Part shown: positions 48,534 through 58,056 of the stretch, one piece after another
Layout of the letters: every line of letters begins with the position of its first letter
Position numbering within the stretch: the stretch's first letter is position 1
Assembly (NCBI RefSeq): GCF_900186835.1
Contig: NZ_LT906448.1
Span: forward strand, 1,781,501 to 1,845,500
Reading direction: 5' to 3'
Length of the DNA: 64,000 nt
Source: Pasteurella dagmatis
GTDB lineage: Bacteria; Pseudomonadota; Gammaproteobacteria; Enterobacterales; Pasteurellaceae
Notes under the pieces: generated by a model
Databases searched by the model: none
What the model was told of the DNA's origin: nothing
The model's input: only the letters and a program-made list of their open reading frames with translations
Position numbers and translations under genes: made by a program

Positions 48534-48565
48534 ACCGCACTTTCTGTAATACAGAAAAGTGCGGT
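48534..48565 (+). repeat. Inverted uptake-signal pair between napA and napG
   Basis: ACCGCACTTTCTGT (48534-48547) pairs with ACAGAAAAGTGCGGT (48551-48565) with one bulge and a three-base loop, without a strong T-run. It lies between a Shine-Dalgarno-like GAGGA (48525-48529) and the napG ATG at 48577. Confidence 0.75.
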
Positions 48566-48576
48566 TGAAAAATCAA

Positions 48577-49329
48577 ATGAAAAAACCAGTTGTGAATCCC
48601 GAACGTCGTCGCTTTTTTAAAGATGCTACCCGCACTGCCTGTGGGTTGGCAGGGGTTGGCTTGTTATTAGGGTTACAACAAAAGCAAAGTTTAGCACGTG
48701 AAGGTGTAGCATTACGCCCACCATTTGCTATTGCAAACGATCAAGAATTTTCTGCTGCGTGTATTCGTTGCGGACAATGTGTCCAAGCTTGTCCTTACGA
48801 TATGTTACATTTGGCATCCTTGTTATCGCCTATGGAAGCGGGCACGCCTTATTTTATTGCTCGTGATAAACCTTGTGAAATGTGTGAAGACATTCCTTGT
48901 GCTAAAGCTTGTCCAACAGGTGCATTAGATAATCAAGCGACAGATATTAATGAAGCACGTATGGGCTTATCCGTCCTACTCGATCAAGAAACTTGCTTAA
49001 ATTGGCAAGGTTTGCGTTGTGATGTGTGTTATCGCGTTTGTCCTTTGATTGGCAAAGCGATTACGCTTGAAATGCAACATAATGATCGTTCTGATAAACA
49101 CGCAAAATTTATTCCAACCGTACATTCCAATGCTTGTACCGGTTGTGGTAAATGTGAGGAAGCTTGTGTGCTAGAAGTTGCAGCAATCAAAGTGTTACCG
49201 ATGGATCTGGCAAAAGGTATGCTAGGTCAACATTATCGTTTAGGTTGGGAAGAGAAAGAAAAGGCCGGTCATTCACTTGCACCAGAAGGCATTATTACTC
49301 TACCAACACGTTTACCGGAGAGTTTGTAA
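48577..49329 (+). CDS. napG: Ferredoxin-type quinol oxidation protein NapG
   Basis: 250-residue periplasmic iron-sulfur protein exported by the Tat route ([11 protein letters not shown], a twin-arginine-like motif) that with NapH passes electrons from menaquinol. Four ferredoxin motifs are visible: [35 protein letters not shown] and [11 protein letters not shown]. The GTG at 48559 lies in the uptake-signal hairpin; the ATG at 48577 matches the family start [14 protein letters not shown]. napH begins on the stop codon. Confidence 0.94.
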   Translation: MKKPVVNPERRRFFKDATRTACGLAGVGLLLGLQQKQSLAREGVALRPPFAIANDQEFSAACIRCGQCVQACPYDMLHLASLLSPMEAGTPYFIARDKPCEMCEDIPCAKACPTGALDNQATDINEARMGLSVLLDQETCLNWQGLRCDVCYRVCPLIGKAITLEMQHNDRSDKHAKFIPTVHSNACTGCGKCEEACVLEVAAIKVLPMDLAKGMLGQHYRLGWEEKEKAGHSLAPEGIITLPTRLPESL

Positions 49330-50204
49330 TGGCAAATTCACCGAAATATACCGGCAAAGAAGCACGTGAAAAATTAGGTTGGTGGCACGCAAATCGCTTT
49401 CTATTTTGGCGACGTCTCACGCAACTAAGCATTTTAGCAATGTTTTTAAGTGGACCTTATGTAGGCATTTGGATTTTAAAAGGCAATTACAGCGGCAGTC
49501 TGCTTTTCGACATTATCCCGATGTCTGATCCACTTATTATCGCAGAAAGTATTGCAACGGGATTCATTCCAACAATGACCGCACTTTTAGGTGTTGCCAT
49601 TGTGATTGGTACATACGCAATTTTAGGAAGCCGTATTTTCTGTGCGTGGGTTTGCCCACTTAACGTGGTGACAGATGTTTCAGCTTGGCTTAGACGTAAA
49701 CTTGAAATTCGACAATCGGCAAAACTTCCGCGTGGATTACGTTATGGTATTTTATTGATGATCCTTGTAGGAAGTGCGGTCAGTGGTCTATTACTTTGGG
49801 AATGGTTAAACCCCGTCGCAGCCTTAGGGCGTGCGTTAATTTACGGCTTCGGTGCCACAGCTTGGCTTGTGCTTGCGGTTTTCTTATTTGATTTATTTAT
49901 TGTAGAACACGGTTGGTGCGGACATCTATGTCCAATTGGCGCAGCGTACGGTGTAATTGGTGCAAAAGGTATTCTTCGTATCAAAGTCGAAAATCGTAGT
50001 AAATGCGACAATTGTATGGACTGTTATAACGTCTGTCCGGAACCTCAAGTGTTACGCGCACCTCTACACGGAAAAAATAACGAAAGCCCACTCGTGCTTT
50101 CAAAAGATTGTATCAGCTGCGGACGTTGTATCGACGTTTGTCCTGAAAAAGTATTTATATTTACAACTCGATTTAATAATTCAGTTAATCATTCGGGGGA
50201 GTGA
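49329..50204 (+). CDS. napH: Quinol dehydrogenase membrane subunit NapH
   Basis: 291-residue membrane protein with four TM segments and two cytoplasmic ferredoxin motifs (CDNCMDCYNVCP and CISCGRCIDVCP near the C terminus). FCAWVCPLNVVTD and WCGHLCPIGAAYG are family marks at the TM ends. The ATG at 49329 overlaps the napG stop as TAATG. Frames upstream within napG were not used. It passes electrons from menaquinol to NapG. Confidence 0.95.
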   Translation: MANSPKYTGKEAREKLGWWHANRFLFWRRLTQLSILAMFLSGPYVGIWILKGNYSGSLLFDIIPMSDPLIIAESIATGFIPTMTALLGVAIVIGTYAILGSRIFCAWVCPLNVVTDVSAWLRRKLEIRQSAKLPRGLRYGILLMILVGSAVSGLLLWEWLNPVAALGRALIYGFGATAWLVLAVFLFDLFIVEHGWCGHLCPIGAAYGVIGAKGILRIKVENRSKCDNCMDCYNVCPEPQVLRAPLHGKNNESPLVLSKDCISCGRCIDVCPEKVFIFTTRFNNSVNHSGE

Positions 50205-50209
50205 TCAAA

Positions 50210-50635
50210 ATGAAAAAAACTATCCTAATTTTAACCGCACTTTTCGCTTTCTCAGCCCAAGCAAATGAGGTGAAAGTAGGCCATGGCATCCAAGATTCAC
50301 CAGAACACGTTGCGCCTGCATTCCACAATGCACCAAAAGAAAGCGATCTCGCACCATTAAACTACGTAAACCAACCTCCAATGGTGCCACATGCAACAAA
50401 AAATTACCAAGTGACTAAAAATATTAACCAATGCTTAACTTGCCACAGCCCTGAAGCATCTCGTGTGACAGGGGCGACTCGCATTAGCCCAACACATTTT
50501 ATGGATCGTGATGGCAACATCGTAGGTGGAACATCACCACGTCGTTACTTCTGCCTACAGTGCCACGTTTCTCAATCTGATGTGGAACCTATTGTTCAAA
50601 ACGAATTTAAACCAATGGCTGGATTTGGCAAATAA
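50210..50635 (+). CDS. napB: Diheme cytochrome c NapB
   Basis: 141-residue small electron-transfer subunit of the periplasmic nitrate reductase. A signal peptide (MKKTILILTALFAFSAQA) is followed by two CxxCH heme motifs, CLTCH (about residue 76) and CLQCH (about 116). GGGGGAG precedes the ATG at 50210; an in-frame GTG at 50201 is less likely. Confidence 0.95.
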   Translation: MKKTILILTALFAFSAQANEVKVGHGIQDSPEHVAPAFHNAPKESDLAPLNYVNQPPMVPHATKNYQVTKNINQCLTCHSPEASRVTGATRISPTHFMDRDGNIVGGTSPRRYFCLQCHVSQSDVEPIVQNEFKPMAGFGK

Positions 50636-50650
50636 TTTAAGGACTGAATT

Positions 50651-51244
50651 ATGTTGAACTTAATTAAACGCTTTTGGACGTGGTTCCGCACGCCAAGCCG
50701 TATTGCAGTTGGAACCTTGATTACACTTGCTTTTATTGCAGGGATCGTTTCATGGGTAGGTTTCAACTATGGTATGGAACAAACTAATACGGAAGAATTT
50801 TGTGTGAGTTGCCATAGCAATGATGTTTATCCTGAATATCTACATACTGCCCATTATCAAAATCGTAGTGGAATAAAAGCAACTTGTCCAGATTGCCATG
50901 TACCACATGAATTTATCCCTAAAATGATTCGTAAATTACAAGCAAGCCGTGAAGTTTACGCACATGTGATGGGATATACCGATACGATTGATAAATTCAA
51001 TTCTCGTCGCTTACACATGGCTGAACGTGAATGGGCTAGATTAAAAGCCAATGACTCACAAGAATGCCGTAACTGTCATAATTTTGAGAATATGGATTTT
51101 AGCCAACAAAAAACAGTGGCTGAAAAAATGCATACTTTAGCTGTACAGGAAGGTAAAACCTGCATTGATTGCCATAAAGGTATTGCACATCAATTACCTG
51201 ATATGAGTGGTATTGAATCCGGCTTCAGTTCAGAGAAAAAATAA
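50651..51244 (+). CDS. napC: Tetraheme cytochrome c NapC
   Basis: 197-residue membrane-anchored quinol dehydrogenase of the NapC/NirT family. An N-terminal TM (about residues 17-38) is followed by four heme motifs CVSCH, CPDCH, CRNCH and CIDCH. It delivers electrons from menaquinol to NapB. Last gene of the operon; AAGGACTGA precedes the ATG. Confidence 0.96.
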   Translation: MLNLIKRFWTWFRTPSRIAVGTLITLAFIAGIVSWVGFNYGMEQTNTEEFCVSCHSNDVYPEYLHTAHYQNRSGIKATCPDCHVPHEFIPKMIRKLQASREVYAHVMGYTDTIDKFNSRRLHMAEREWARLKANDSQECRNCHNFENMDFSQQKTVAEKMHTLAVQEGKTCIDCHKGIAHQLPDMSGIESGFSSEKK

Positions 51245-51270
51245 TCTTAATTTTATAGTTTCCCCTTTAA

Positions 51271-51306
51271 CATCTGCATCATAAATCATGTGATGCAGAT
51301 TTTTAT
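51271..51306 (+). terminator. nap operon terminator
   Basis: ATCTGCATCA (51272-51281) pairs with TGATGCAGAT (51291-51300), followed by TTTTTAT. It lies after napC. Confidence 0.85.
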
Positions 51307-51423
51307 ATTTTAAAAACCTCATTTTTTCGATCTGGTTCACAAAACACAGCACGCAGAATCTCAATAAAATTTACCGCACTTTATACTATATCCTCACTTT
51401 ATCCCTAACCAAAGGACTGTATT

Positions 51424-52557
51424 TTGAGAAAAAGTGCGTTAAACAAACCAATTAGCCTGCTCTTACGCCTACAGCAAATTCCACGTTTAGGCCCAACTCG
51501 AATTCACCAACTCCTTACCCATACTTCTTTTAGTGATCTCGCTGATTACGATAGTGATGCTTTTCGTCATATGGGTTGGACAAAACAACAAATTGAACGA
51601 TGGTTTAATCCGGAAATAAAATTTATCGAACCTGCATTTATTTGGGCAGAGAAAGAAGGAAACCACCTCATTCACTATTTTGATCATCGCTATCCTCCTT
51701 TGTTAAAACAAACTGAAGGCGCACCATTAATTTTGTTTGCAAAAGGCAATGTGGCAGCATTATCAGTACAACAAATTGCGATTGTAGGAAGCCGCCATTG
51801 TTCAAGTTACGGTGAATACTGGGCAAAATACTTTGCCACTGAATTTGCATTAGCGGACATTGTAGTGACCAGCGGTTTAGCGTTGGGTATCGATGGATTT
51901 TGTCATCAAGCGGTGGTAGATGCGAAAGGCAAAACAGTAGCAGTACTAGGCAGTGGCTTAGAGCGAATTTACCCGAAAAAGCATCAATACCTCGCACAAC
52001 AAATTATTGAACAGCAAGGTGTGTTGGTATCAGAGTTTTTCCCGCATCAACCACCAACCGCAGAGAATTTTCCTCGCCGAAATCGGATTATTAGCGGGTT
52101 GTCTTTAGGTACACTTGTCATTGAGGCATCAGAACGTAGCGGCTCGCTGATTACTGCACGTTATGCTTTGGAACAAAACCGTGATGTATTTGCCTTACCG
52201 GGTAATATTCAAAGTGAATTCAGTCACGGTTGCCATAAATTAATCAAGCAAGGAGCTATGCTAGTGGAAAATGTGCAAGATGTACTTGAAAACATTTCAC
52301 CGCATATTTTTGATTATGTGAAACGTCCTTACGATATTTTTACACGTTCAACGCCAGAACCTACAGTAAAAACGTTACCTCCGTTAGTACAACCAGAATA
52401 CCCTGATTTATTTGCAAAAATCGGCTATACACCAGTGAGTTTGGATGATTTATCAGAAAAGTTAAAATTATCGGTAGATACTTTGCTTGTGCAATTGTTG
52501 GCGTTAGAGTTACAAGATTTAATTGTGGCAGAAAATGGATTATATAAACGTAGATAA
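51424..52557 (+). CDS. dprA: DNA processing protein DprA
   Basis: 377-residue protein that binds incoming single-stranded DNA in natural transformation and loads RecA. The Rossmann core is intact: [46 protein letters not shown] and [12 protein letters not shown]. The N-terminal SAM-like domain and a C-terminal winged-helix domain (about residue 320 on) flank it. The start is TTG at 51424, with AAGGA upstream, which matches the position expected from H. influenzae DprA; it is not certain. It fits an organism that takes up DNA by uptake signals. Confidence 0.93.
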   Translation: MRKSALNKPISLLLRLQQIPRLGPTRIHQLLTHTSFSDLADYDSDAFRHMGWTKQQIERWFNPEIKFIEPAFIWAEKEGNHLIHYFDHRYPPLLKQTEGAPLILFAKGNVAALSVQQIAIVGSRHCSSYGEYWAKYFATEFALADIVVTSGLALGIDGFCHQAVVDAKGKTVAVLGSGLERIYPKKHQYLAQQIIEQQGVLVSEFFPHQPPTAENFPRRNRIISGLSLGTLVIEASERSGSLITARYALEQNRDVFALPGNIQSEFSHGCHKLIKQGAMLVENVQDVLENISPHIFDYVKRPYDIFTRSTPEPTVKTLPPLVQPEYPDLFAKIGYTPVSLDDLSEKLKLSVDTLLVQLLALELQDLIVAENGLYKRR

Positions 52558-52559
52558 AA

Positions 52560-52577
52560 TGGTGGGAAAACCCACCA
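52560..52577. terminator. Shared dprA/malQ terminator
   Basis: TGGTGGG pairs with CCCACCA across an AAAA loop; T-run on the minus strand side. It sits between convergent dprA and malQ. Confidence 0.65.
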
Positions 52578-52599
52578 CTTTAGATTAGACATCCTTGCC

Positions 52600-54684
52600 T
52601 TAATTTTTACGGTTATCCTTAATCGTATTCAGTAATTGCTGGATATCCCTATCAGCAAAAACATCCGTTATATTCGCAGTTAAGCGACGACGCCAGTTTG
52701 CATATTGCATACTCGTACCAGGGATATTGACAGGCTCCGTCATATCAAGCCAGTCTTCTGGTTGTAGACCAAATAAACCACTACTTACATTCGATACATA
52801 AGTTTGTAATTGGTGGTTAAATTTCTTACTAACTTGAGATGTTAGGGTTTCATCCACCCCTTCTTCCACTTTGATTTGATTTTCCTGTAAACGAGCAAGA
52901 ATTTTTCGTTTTGCTTCAACACGATCACGTTGCAGAATCGCCAGAATATTTGGATTTGGATACACACCGTAACGTTGCCCTAACTCAAAGTCATAACCAC
53001 GCCAATAACCGTTAATAGTAGGTAAATCATGCGTACTTAAAGTAGTCATTGCTTGGTATGGATAATCATCCATTGCTCGGCTCTTACCTTCTTTATCAAA
53101 TTCAAAATAGAAAATTTTATAAGAAAGAATACCAGCATTTTTTAGCTTGCTAACGATTTGTTTTGGTACAGTACCGAGATCTTCACCAATAATTAAACAT
53201 TGATGACGTTGGCTTTCTAATGCCAAAATTGCAATCAAATCATCTACTGGATAACGGACATAAGCACCATTGGCAGCACTATCACCTTTTGGAATCCACC
53301 ATAAACGTAACAATGACATAATGTGATCGATACGCAATGAACCGCAATGACGCATATTTGAGCGTACAAGTTCAATAAACGGGCGGTAGGCTTGTTGTTG
53401 CAAAATGTGTGGATTCATTGGGGTTAAGCCCCAATTTTGGCCTTGCGGACCTAGCACATCTGGTGGTGCGCCAACAGAGGCATTGAGACAATAAAGAGTC
53501 TTATCTGCCCAAGTTTCTGAACCACTGCCAGTCACGCCTACGGCTAAATCACGGTACATTCCCACCGTCATATTCTGCGCTTTACACAATTCATCACATT
53601 CTGCCAGTTGCTCATCGGCGATGAATTGTAGCCATGCATAAAAACGAATAGTTTCTTGGTTAGCTTGTTTAAATTGCTGCACCGTATCAGAATAGTAGCT
53701 TTGATACTCTTTTGCCCAGAAATCCCAACCCCATTGTTCACTAAATGTCGCCATTAAATGTGCGTGTAATGCATCGAATGTCGCTTGAACTTCTAAACTT
53801 TCGCCACCTTGTTTTAAAAAATCAGTAAAAGCTTGTTGACGAAGTGCGGTAGTTTTTTGTTGAAAATAATCAAATGCAAAACGTAGCCCTTTTAGTTTTA
53901 ATGGGATCACTTCATCATAATTTACCCAATTTTCTGACCGCACTTTTGCAAGAGTTGCTTGTGTGTCAGCATTGTTAAACCACGCTTGAGCTTCTGCATT
54001 TTGTTGGAATTCTGGCACTTGGTTAATATCAATATACGCTACATTTAACCATTTACGTGAAGACGGGCTATACGGGCTTGCTGAACCTGGATTCGCTGGA
54101 AATAAAGCGTGAATCGGGTTCAAACCAATGAAATCTGCTTGGTAAGGCACCAGATTTTGAATAAATTGTTTTAAATCACCGAAATCGCCAATCCCCCAGT
54201 TATTCTCTGAACGTAAAGTATAAAGCTGTAAGAAAGTTCCCCACAGTTTTTTGCCTTCTTTGAGTGCAGTTGGTTGATAACAACGTGTTGGCGCAACAAT
54301 CACACTACATTCAGCTTGTTTCCCGCTATAGTTTAAAACCAATTGGTGATAACCTAATGGCAAATCCTGTGGAAGCTGAATGACATTATTTTTGACTTTC
54401 CCTGTCAATACAACATTATTTTCTAATGTTAGTGTCCATTTACCTTGAAGCCGATGTGCTTTATCAGCTAAATTAAGTCGAATAAAGTGCGGTTGATTTT
54501 CAATAAGAATTTGAACTGGTGACAAAGGGAAAGAAGGCACTGAAATATGTCCTTCAAAAGTTTTAAAAATCGCTTTTTTGATGGCAAGTGGTGCATATTT
54601 TTTCAAACTACGTTCATCAAAAAAGTACGGCATAATGCCCGCTTTATTAAAGAGTTTTTCTTGGTTTTTATTGTTATTTTTCAT
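52600..54684 (-). CDS. malQ: 4-alpha-glucanotransferase (amylomaltase)
   Basis: 694-residue GH77 enzyme that moves glucan chains between maltodextrins and releases glucose. The nucleophile aspartate lies in SLRIDHIMSLL (about 449), the acid/base glutamate in IIGEDLGTVP (about 498), and the late STHDLPT (about 550) completes the site. An N-terminal domain of about 130 residues precedes the barrel, as in E. coli MalQ. It lies 100 bases after malP on the same strand. Uptake signals at 53842, 53937 and 54485 lie inside. Confidence 0.95.
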   Translation of the reverse strand: MKNNNKNQEKLFNKAGIMPYFFDERSLKKYAPLAIKKAIFKTFEGHISVPSFPLSPVQILIENQPHFIRLNLADKAHRLQGKWTLTLENNVVLTGKVKNNVIQLPQDLPLGYHQLVLNYSGKQAECSVIVAPTRCYQPTALKEGKKLWGTFLQLYTLRSENNWGIGDFGDLKQFIQNLVPYQADFIGLNPIHALFPANPGSASPYSPSSRKWLNVAYIDINQVPEFQQNAEAQAWFNNADTQATLAKVRSENWVNYDEVIPLKLKGLRFAFDYFQQKTTALRQQAFTDFLKQGGESLEVQATFDALHAHLMATFSEQWGWDFWAKEYQSYYSDTVQQFKQANQETIRFYAWLQFIADEQLAECDELCKAQNMTVGMYRDLAVGVTGSGSETWADKTLYCLNASVGAPPDVLGPQGQNWGLTPMNPHILQQQAYRPFIELVRSNMRHCGSLRIDHIMSLLRLWWIPKGDSAANGAYVRYPVDDLIAILALESQRHQCLIIGEDLGTVPKQIVSKLKNAGILSYKIFYFEFDKEGKSRAMDDYPYQAMTTLSTHDLPTINGYWRGYDFELGQRYGVYPNPNILAILQRDRVEAKRKILARLQENQIKVEEGVDETLTSQVSKKFNHQLQTYVSNVSSGLFGLQPEDWLDMTEPVNIPGTSMQYANWRRRLTANITDVFADRDIQQLLNTIKDNRKN

Positions 54685-54723
54685 AATCTAACCTTATTTT
54701 ATTCGCTAGGCAAAATCCTTATC

Positions 54724-54787
54724 TGCCCTAATATCGATTAATGAAAAGTGAATTTAAGGGCAACTAACGCTGCCCTAATATCGATTA
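54724..54787. repeat. 17-bp direct repeat between malP and malQ
   Basis: TGCCCTAATATCGATTA occurs at 54724-54740 and again at 54771-54787, where it overlaps the malP stop. AGGGCA before the second copy can pair with its TGCCCT to form a hairpin. It looks like a local duplication of the malP 3' end. Confidence 0.7.
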
Positions 54788-57175
54788 TTTTAACCAAATA
54801 CGGCGCTGATAATCTTGGATTGAACGGTCTGAACTAAACATAGCTAAACGAGCGGTATTTAAGATCGCACTGCGTAACCAAGTATCTTGACTTAAATAAG
54901 CCTCACCCACTTTTTGTTGCGTATTGAAATAGCTTTCAAAGTCCGCAAACACTAAGAATGGATCGCGTTCTAACAAGCTCTCAAGCATTAAATCAAAAGC
55001 GTGTTTATCACCATTTGATGCTTTACCGCTTGCTAAGAAATCAATTGCCCCTTTAAGCACTTTGTTATTTTTGTAATAAGTTTTCGGGTTGTAGCCTTTC
55101 GCTAATAGCTCACGCACGCTTTCAACAGTATGACCGAAAATAAACACGTTTTCTTCGCCTACCATTTCAGCAATTTCTACGTTCGCACCGTCCAATGTAC
55201 CTAAAGTCAACGCACCGTTTAAGGCAAGCTTCATATTACCTGTACCTGACGCTTCTTTACCCGCCATTGAGATTTGCTCTGACACATCTGCTGCAGGAAT
55301 AATTTTTTCTGCTAAGCTGACTCGATAATCCGGTAAGAAAGCTACTTGTAATTTGTCTTTCATTGCTTTGTCATTGTTGATGATGTCAGCCACATTGTTA
55401 ATTGCGTGGATAATATTTTTCGCTAAGTAGTAGCCCGGAGCAGCTTTACCTGAGAACACAAACACACGCGGCGTGAATGCCATATTTGGATTCGCTTTCA
55501 ATTGCTGATATGTCGCCACAATATTCAACAAGTTTAAGTGTTGGCGTTTGTATTCATGGAAGCGTTTGATTTGAATATCAAAAATCGCATCAGTGTTTAC
55601 CGTTAAGCCAATAGAACGTTGGATTTCATCGGCAAGCACTTGTTTATTATGTTGTTTAATACGGAAATATTCCTGACGGAAGCTTGCATCGTCCACATAA
55701 TTTTCGACTTGTTTTAAGAGATTCAAATCTTTCGTCCAATCGCCTTGTACACTGTCATCTAATAATCTTGCAAGTTGTGGGTTTGCTTGGCGAATCCAAC
55801 GACGAGGCGTAATTCCATTCGTTACATTGCAGAATTTTGTTGGGAATAATTTGTGATACTCAGGGAATAAATCCGATACCACTAAATCTGAGTGAATTTG
55901 TGCTACACCATTAACAGCAAAACAAGTGATTACACAAAGGTTTGCCATACGCACACGATAGTCAAATAAAATCGCCAGTTTTTCCCACACTTTTGGATCA
56001 TCACCAAATTCTGACCGCACTTTTGCATGGAATAGGCTATTAATTTTATCCACAATCGCAAAGTGGCGTGGTAATAAAGTTTTAAATAAACGTTGATCCC
56101 ATTGTTCTAATGCTTCTGGTAACAATGTGTGGTTGGTGTAAGCAAATGTTTTGGTACAAATTGCCCATGCGTCGTCCCAACTTAAATCGTATTCGTCTAA
56201 TAACACACGCATTAACTCTGGGATCGCTAACGTTGGGTGCGTGTCGTTTAATTGGATCACTTGGTATTTGGCAAAATCACTTAAACTATGACCTTGGGCA
56301 AAATGGCGAGCTAAAATATCTGCCACTGAACAAGCCACGTGGAAATATTGCTGCATTAAACGTAATTTTTGACCGGCTTTGTGGTTGTCGTTTGGATAAA
56401 GCACCTGAGTCAGCGCTGCTGCATTTACAATTTGTTTATCAGCAGTTAAGAATTTACCGTCGTTAAACGCATTTAAATCAAACGACTGGTCGTTGTCTGC
56501 TTGCCATAAACGTAACGGTTGGATCACATTATTTTTATAACCCACGATTGGCAAATCAAAGGCTTTACCTTGAATAGTCAACGACGGTGTCCATTCATAT
56601 TTATCGTCTTGAATACGTTTAATACGACCACCAAATCGAATCTGTTGAGTTTTATTTGGGTTAAATGACTGCCAAGGATATTGATCACGATTCCAAAAAT
56701 CGCCCGTTTCTTGCTGTTTACCTTGCTCAAAAGATTGTTTAAATAAACCATATTGGTAATGCAAACCATATCCTGTCGCATTTTGGCCTAAACTTGCCAT
56801 TGAATCTAAGAAACAAGCAGCTAAACGACCTAATCCACCATTACCTAATGCGGGGTCGCGTTCTTGCTCTAAAACATCGACCATTTCCACATTATATTTT
56901 GCAAGATATTGTTTGATCGTCTCATAATAGCCTAAGTTCATTAGGTTATTACCAGTTAAGCGGCCAATTAAAAATTCCATAGATAAATAGTTAACGTGGC
57001 GTGCATCATTTTTTGGCGCAGCTGGTGTGCCATAAACATAATTTAATGAACCTTCTGCAACCACTTGGTACCATTGGTTGAGAGAAAAATCTGCGGGGCT
57101 TGCTACATCAAAATAACGGCAATATTTTTGTACGATTGCCTCGAATGCAGGTAACTGAAAATCCTGTTGCTGCAT
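54785..57175 (-). CDS. malP: Maltodextrin/glycogen phosphorylase
   Basis: 796-residue PLP-dependent phosphorylase that cleaves alpha-1,4-glucan with phosphate to glucose-1-phosphate. The N-terminal [11 protein letters not shown] and [12 protein letters not shown], then the late [28 protein letters not shown] with the PLP lysine (in GTGNMK). Length and MalT-type sites upstream favour malP over glgP. The ATG at 57175 has TTAGGAG upstream; the frame is open to 57208 without one. Uptake signal inside (56014). Confidence 0.9.
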   Translation of the reverse strand: MQQQDFQLPAFEAIVQKYCRYFDVASPADFSLNQWYQVVAEGSLNYVYGTPAAPKNDARHVNYLSMEFLIGRLTGNNLMNLGYYETIKQYLAKYNVEMVDVLEQERDPALGNGGLGRLAACFLDSMASLGQNATGYGLHYQYGLFKQSFEQGKQQETGDFWNRDQYPWQSFNPNKTQQIRFGGRIKRIQDDKYEWTPSLTIQGKAFDLPIVGYKNNVIQPLRLWQADNDQSFDLNAFNDGKFLTADKQIVNAAALTQVLYPNDNHKAGQKLRLMQQYFHVACSVADILARHFAQGHSLSDFAKYQVIQLNDTHPTLAIPELMRVLLDEYDLSWDDAWAICTKTFAYTNHTLLPEALEQWDQRLFKTLLPRHFAIVDKINSLFHAKVRSEFGDDPKVWEKLAILFDYRVRMANLCVITCFAVNGVAQIHSDLVVSDLFPEYHKLFPTKFCNVTNGITPRRWIRQANPQLARLLDDSVQGDWTKDLNLLKQVENYVDDASFRQEYFRIKQHNKQVLADEIQRSIGLTVNTDAIFDIQIKRFHEYKRQHLNLLNIVATYQQLKANPNMAFTPRVFVFSGKAAPGYYLAKNIIHAINNVADIINNDKAMKDKLQVAFLPDYRVSLAEKIIPAADVSEQISMAGKEASGTGNMKLALNGALTLGTLDGANVEIAEMVGEENVFIFGHTVESVRELLAKGYNPKTYYKNNKVLKGAIDFLASGKASNGDKHAFDLMLESLLERDPFLVFADFESYFNTQQKVGEAYLSQDTWLRSAILNTARLAMFSSDRSIQDYQRRIWLK

Positions 57176-57205
57176 AAATTCTCCTAAGGTATAAAATCGG
57201 TTAAT

Positions 57206-57256
57206 CACATAATTCGCATTGTCATTATGTGGGATGAAAAAGAAAGTAAATCATCC
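57206..57256 (-). promoter_or_regulatory. malP upstream control region with MalT-box-like hexamers
   Basis: GGATGA hexamers, the core of the MalT box, lie in opposite orientation at 57232-57237 and 57251-57256 (as TCATCC). CACATAAT (57206-57213) and ATTATGTG (57224-57231) form a perfect dyad beside the first. GGAGTA and GGAGAG follow at 57271 and 57281 in the other direction, toward the unknown membrane protein. Confidence 0.5.
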
Positions 57257-57313
57257 TTTGTTTAATCTTGGGAGTATGATGGAGAGGAAGGAAAAGAAGG
57301 GATAGCAAGGAGC

Positions 57314-57997
57314 ATGCTCAATCCATTGAATTTCTGTCTATTTTTGTTTAGTATTTCTGCTAAAAAATACACAATTCTAAAAAAGACTATACTTATGCCT
57401 GACAAATATTTTTTATTTGCTCATCATTTTATGCAGTTAGCGTATTTCCACCGCAAGAAATTTTATATTTTTTGGTCGATAGGTTTTATAACAATCGTCT
57501 TAATAAATTTATTATTCTTATTTCTCACCACCCCATTTACTTTTTCTGGCGATTTTAATATCAAATATTCGTCTTATCATAATATTGAGGTAGAAATTAA
57601 GCAGCATCGTGTTTATGGCAAACTTAATAAATATATAACGGTAGCACAACGTAATAATCAATGTTATCGAGAGCACTGCGGTTTTCCTTCAGAAGGAAAT
57701 TATATGCTCGATGAACTGCAATTTATCACTCTCAGTGGTGATGACTATATCAAAAAAATGTGTGTACGAAATTCTCTTTGTTACCATAACCTCTATGAAG
57801 ATCAGCTAGAAAGTTATTTAATAAAAATATACAAAGAGCAAATAGATCAAACAATATATATGCTATGGGTATTTATTTGCATCAATATTCTTTTCTATCC
57901 GGCAATATTATACGCTATCGAACATCAACGAAAAAAAGAAGAAATCGCAACAATTCTCGACCTACAAACAGAACATCAATCTGAAATGACGTTTTAA
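57314..57997 (+). CDS. Unknown membrane protein with two TM segments and a cysteine-rich loop
   Basis: 227 residues from this start, not recognised. The N terminus is basic and hydrophobic, TM1 is about residues 54-73 (IGFITIVLINLLFLFLTTPF) and TM2 about 184-202 (MLWVFICINILFYPAILYA). Between them lies a predicted periplasmic domain with four cysteines in CYREHC and CVRNSLC, probably two disulfides. The end is cytoplasmic and acidic. AAGGAG sits at 57305-57310, too close to the ATG at 57314; an ATG at 57395 is also possible but lacks a site. It stands alone between malP and yheS. Confidence 0.6.
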   Translation: MLNPLNFCLFLFSISAKKYTILKKTILMPDKYFLFAHHFMQLAYFHRKKFYIFWSIGFITIVLINLLFLFLTTPFTFSGDFNIKYSSYHNIEVEIKQHRVYGKLNKYITVAQRNNQCYREHCGFPSEGNYMLDELQFITLSGDDYIKKMCVRNSLCYHNLYEDQLESYLIKIYKEQIDQTIYMLWVFICINILFYPAILYAIEHQRKKEEIATILDLQTEHQSEMTF

Positions 57998-58043
57998 CAA
58001 CAAAAGCCCAAATAAACGATAACGTATCTGGGCGTTGTTTTTT
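57996..58043. terminator. Bidirectional terminator before yheS
   Basis: AACAACAAAAGCCCA (57996-58010) pairs with TGGGCGTTGTT (58029-58039), with some mismatch, followed by a T-run. It lies between the unknown membrane protein and the convergent yheS. Confidence 0.7.
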
Positions 58044-58056
58044 AGGGTAAAAATAT

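Noticed and set aside
48559-48576. Upstream GTG start for napG
   Set aside because: It lies inside the uptake-signal hairpin and would place extra residues before the twin-arginine motif.
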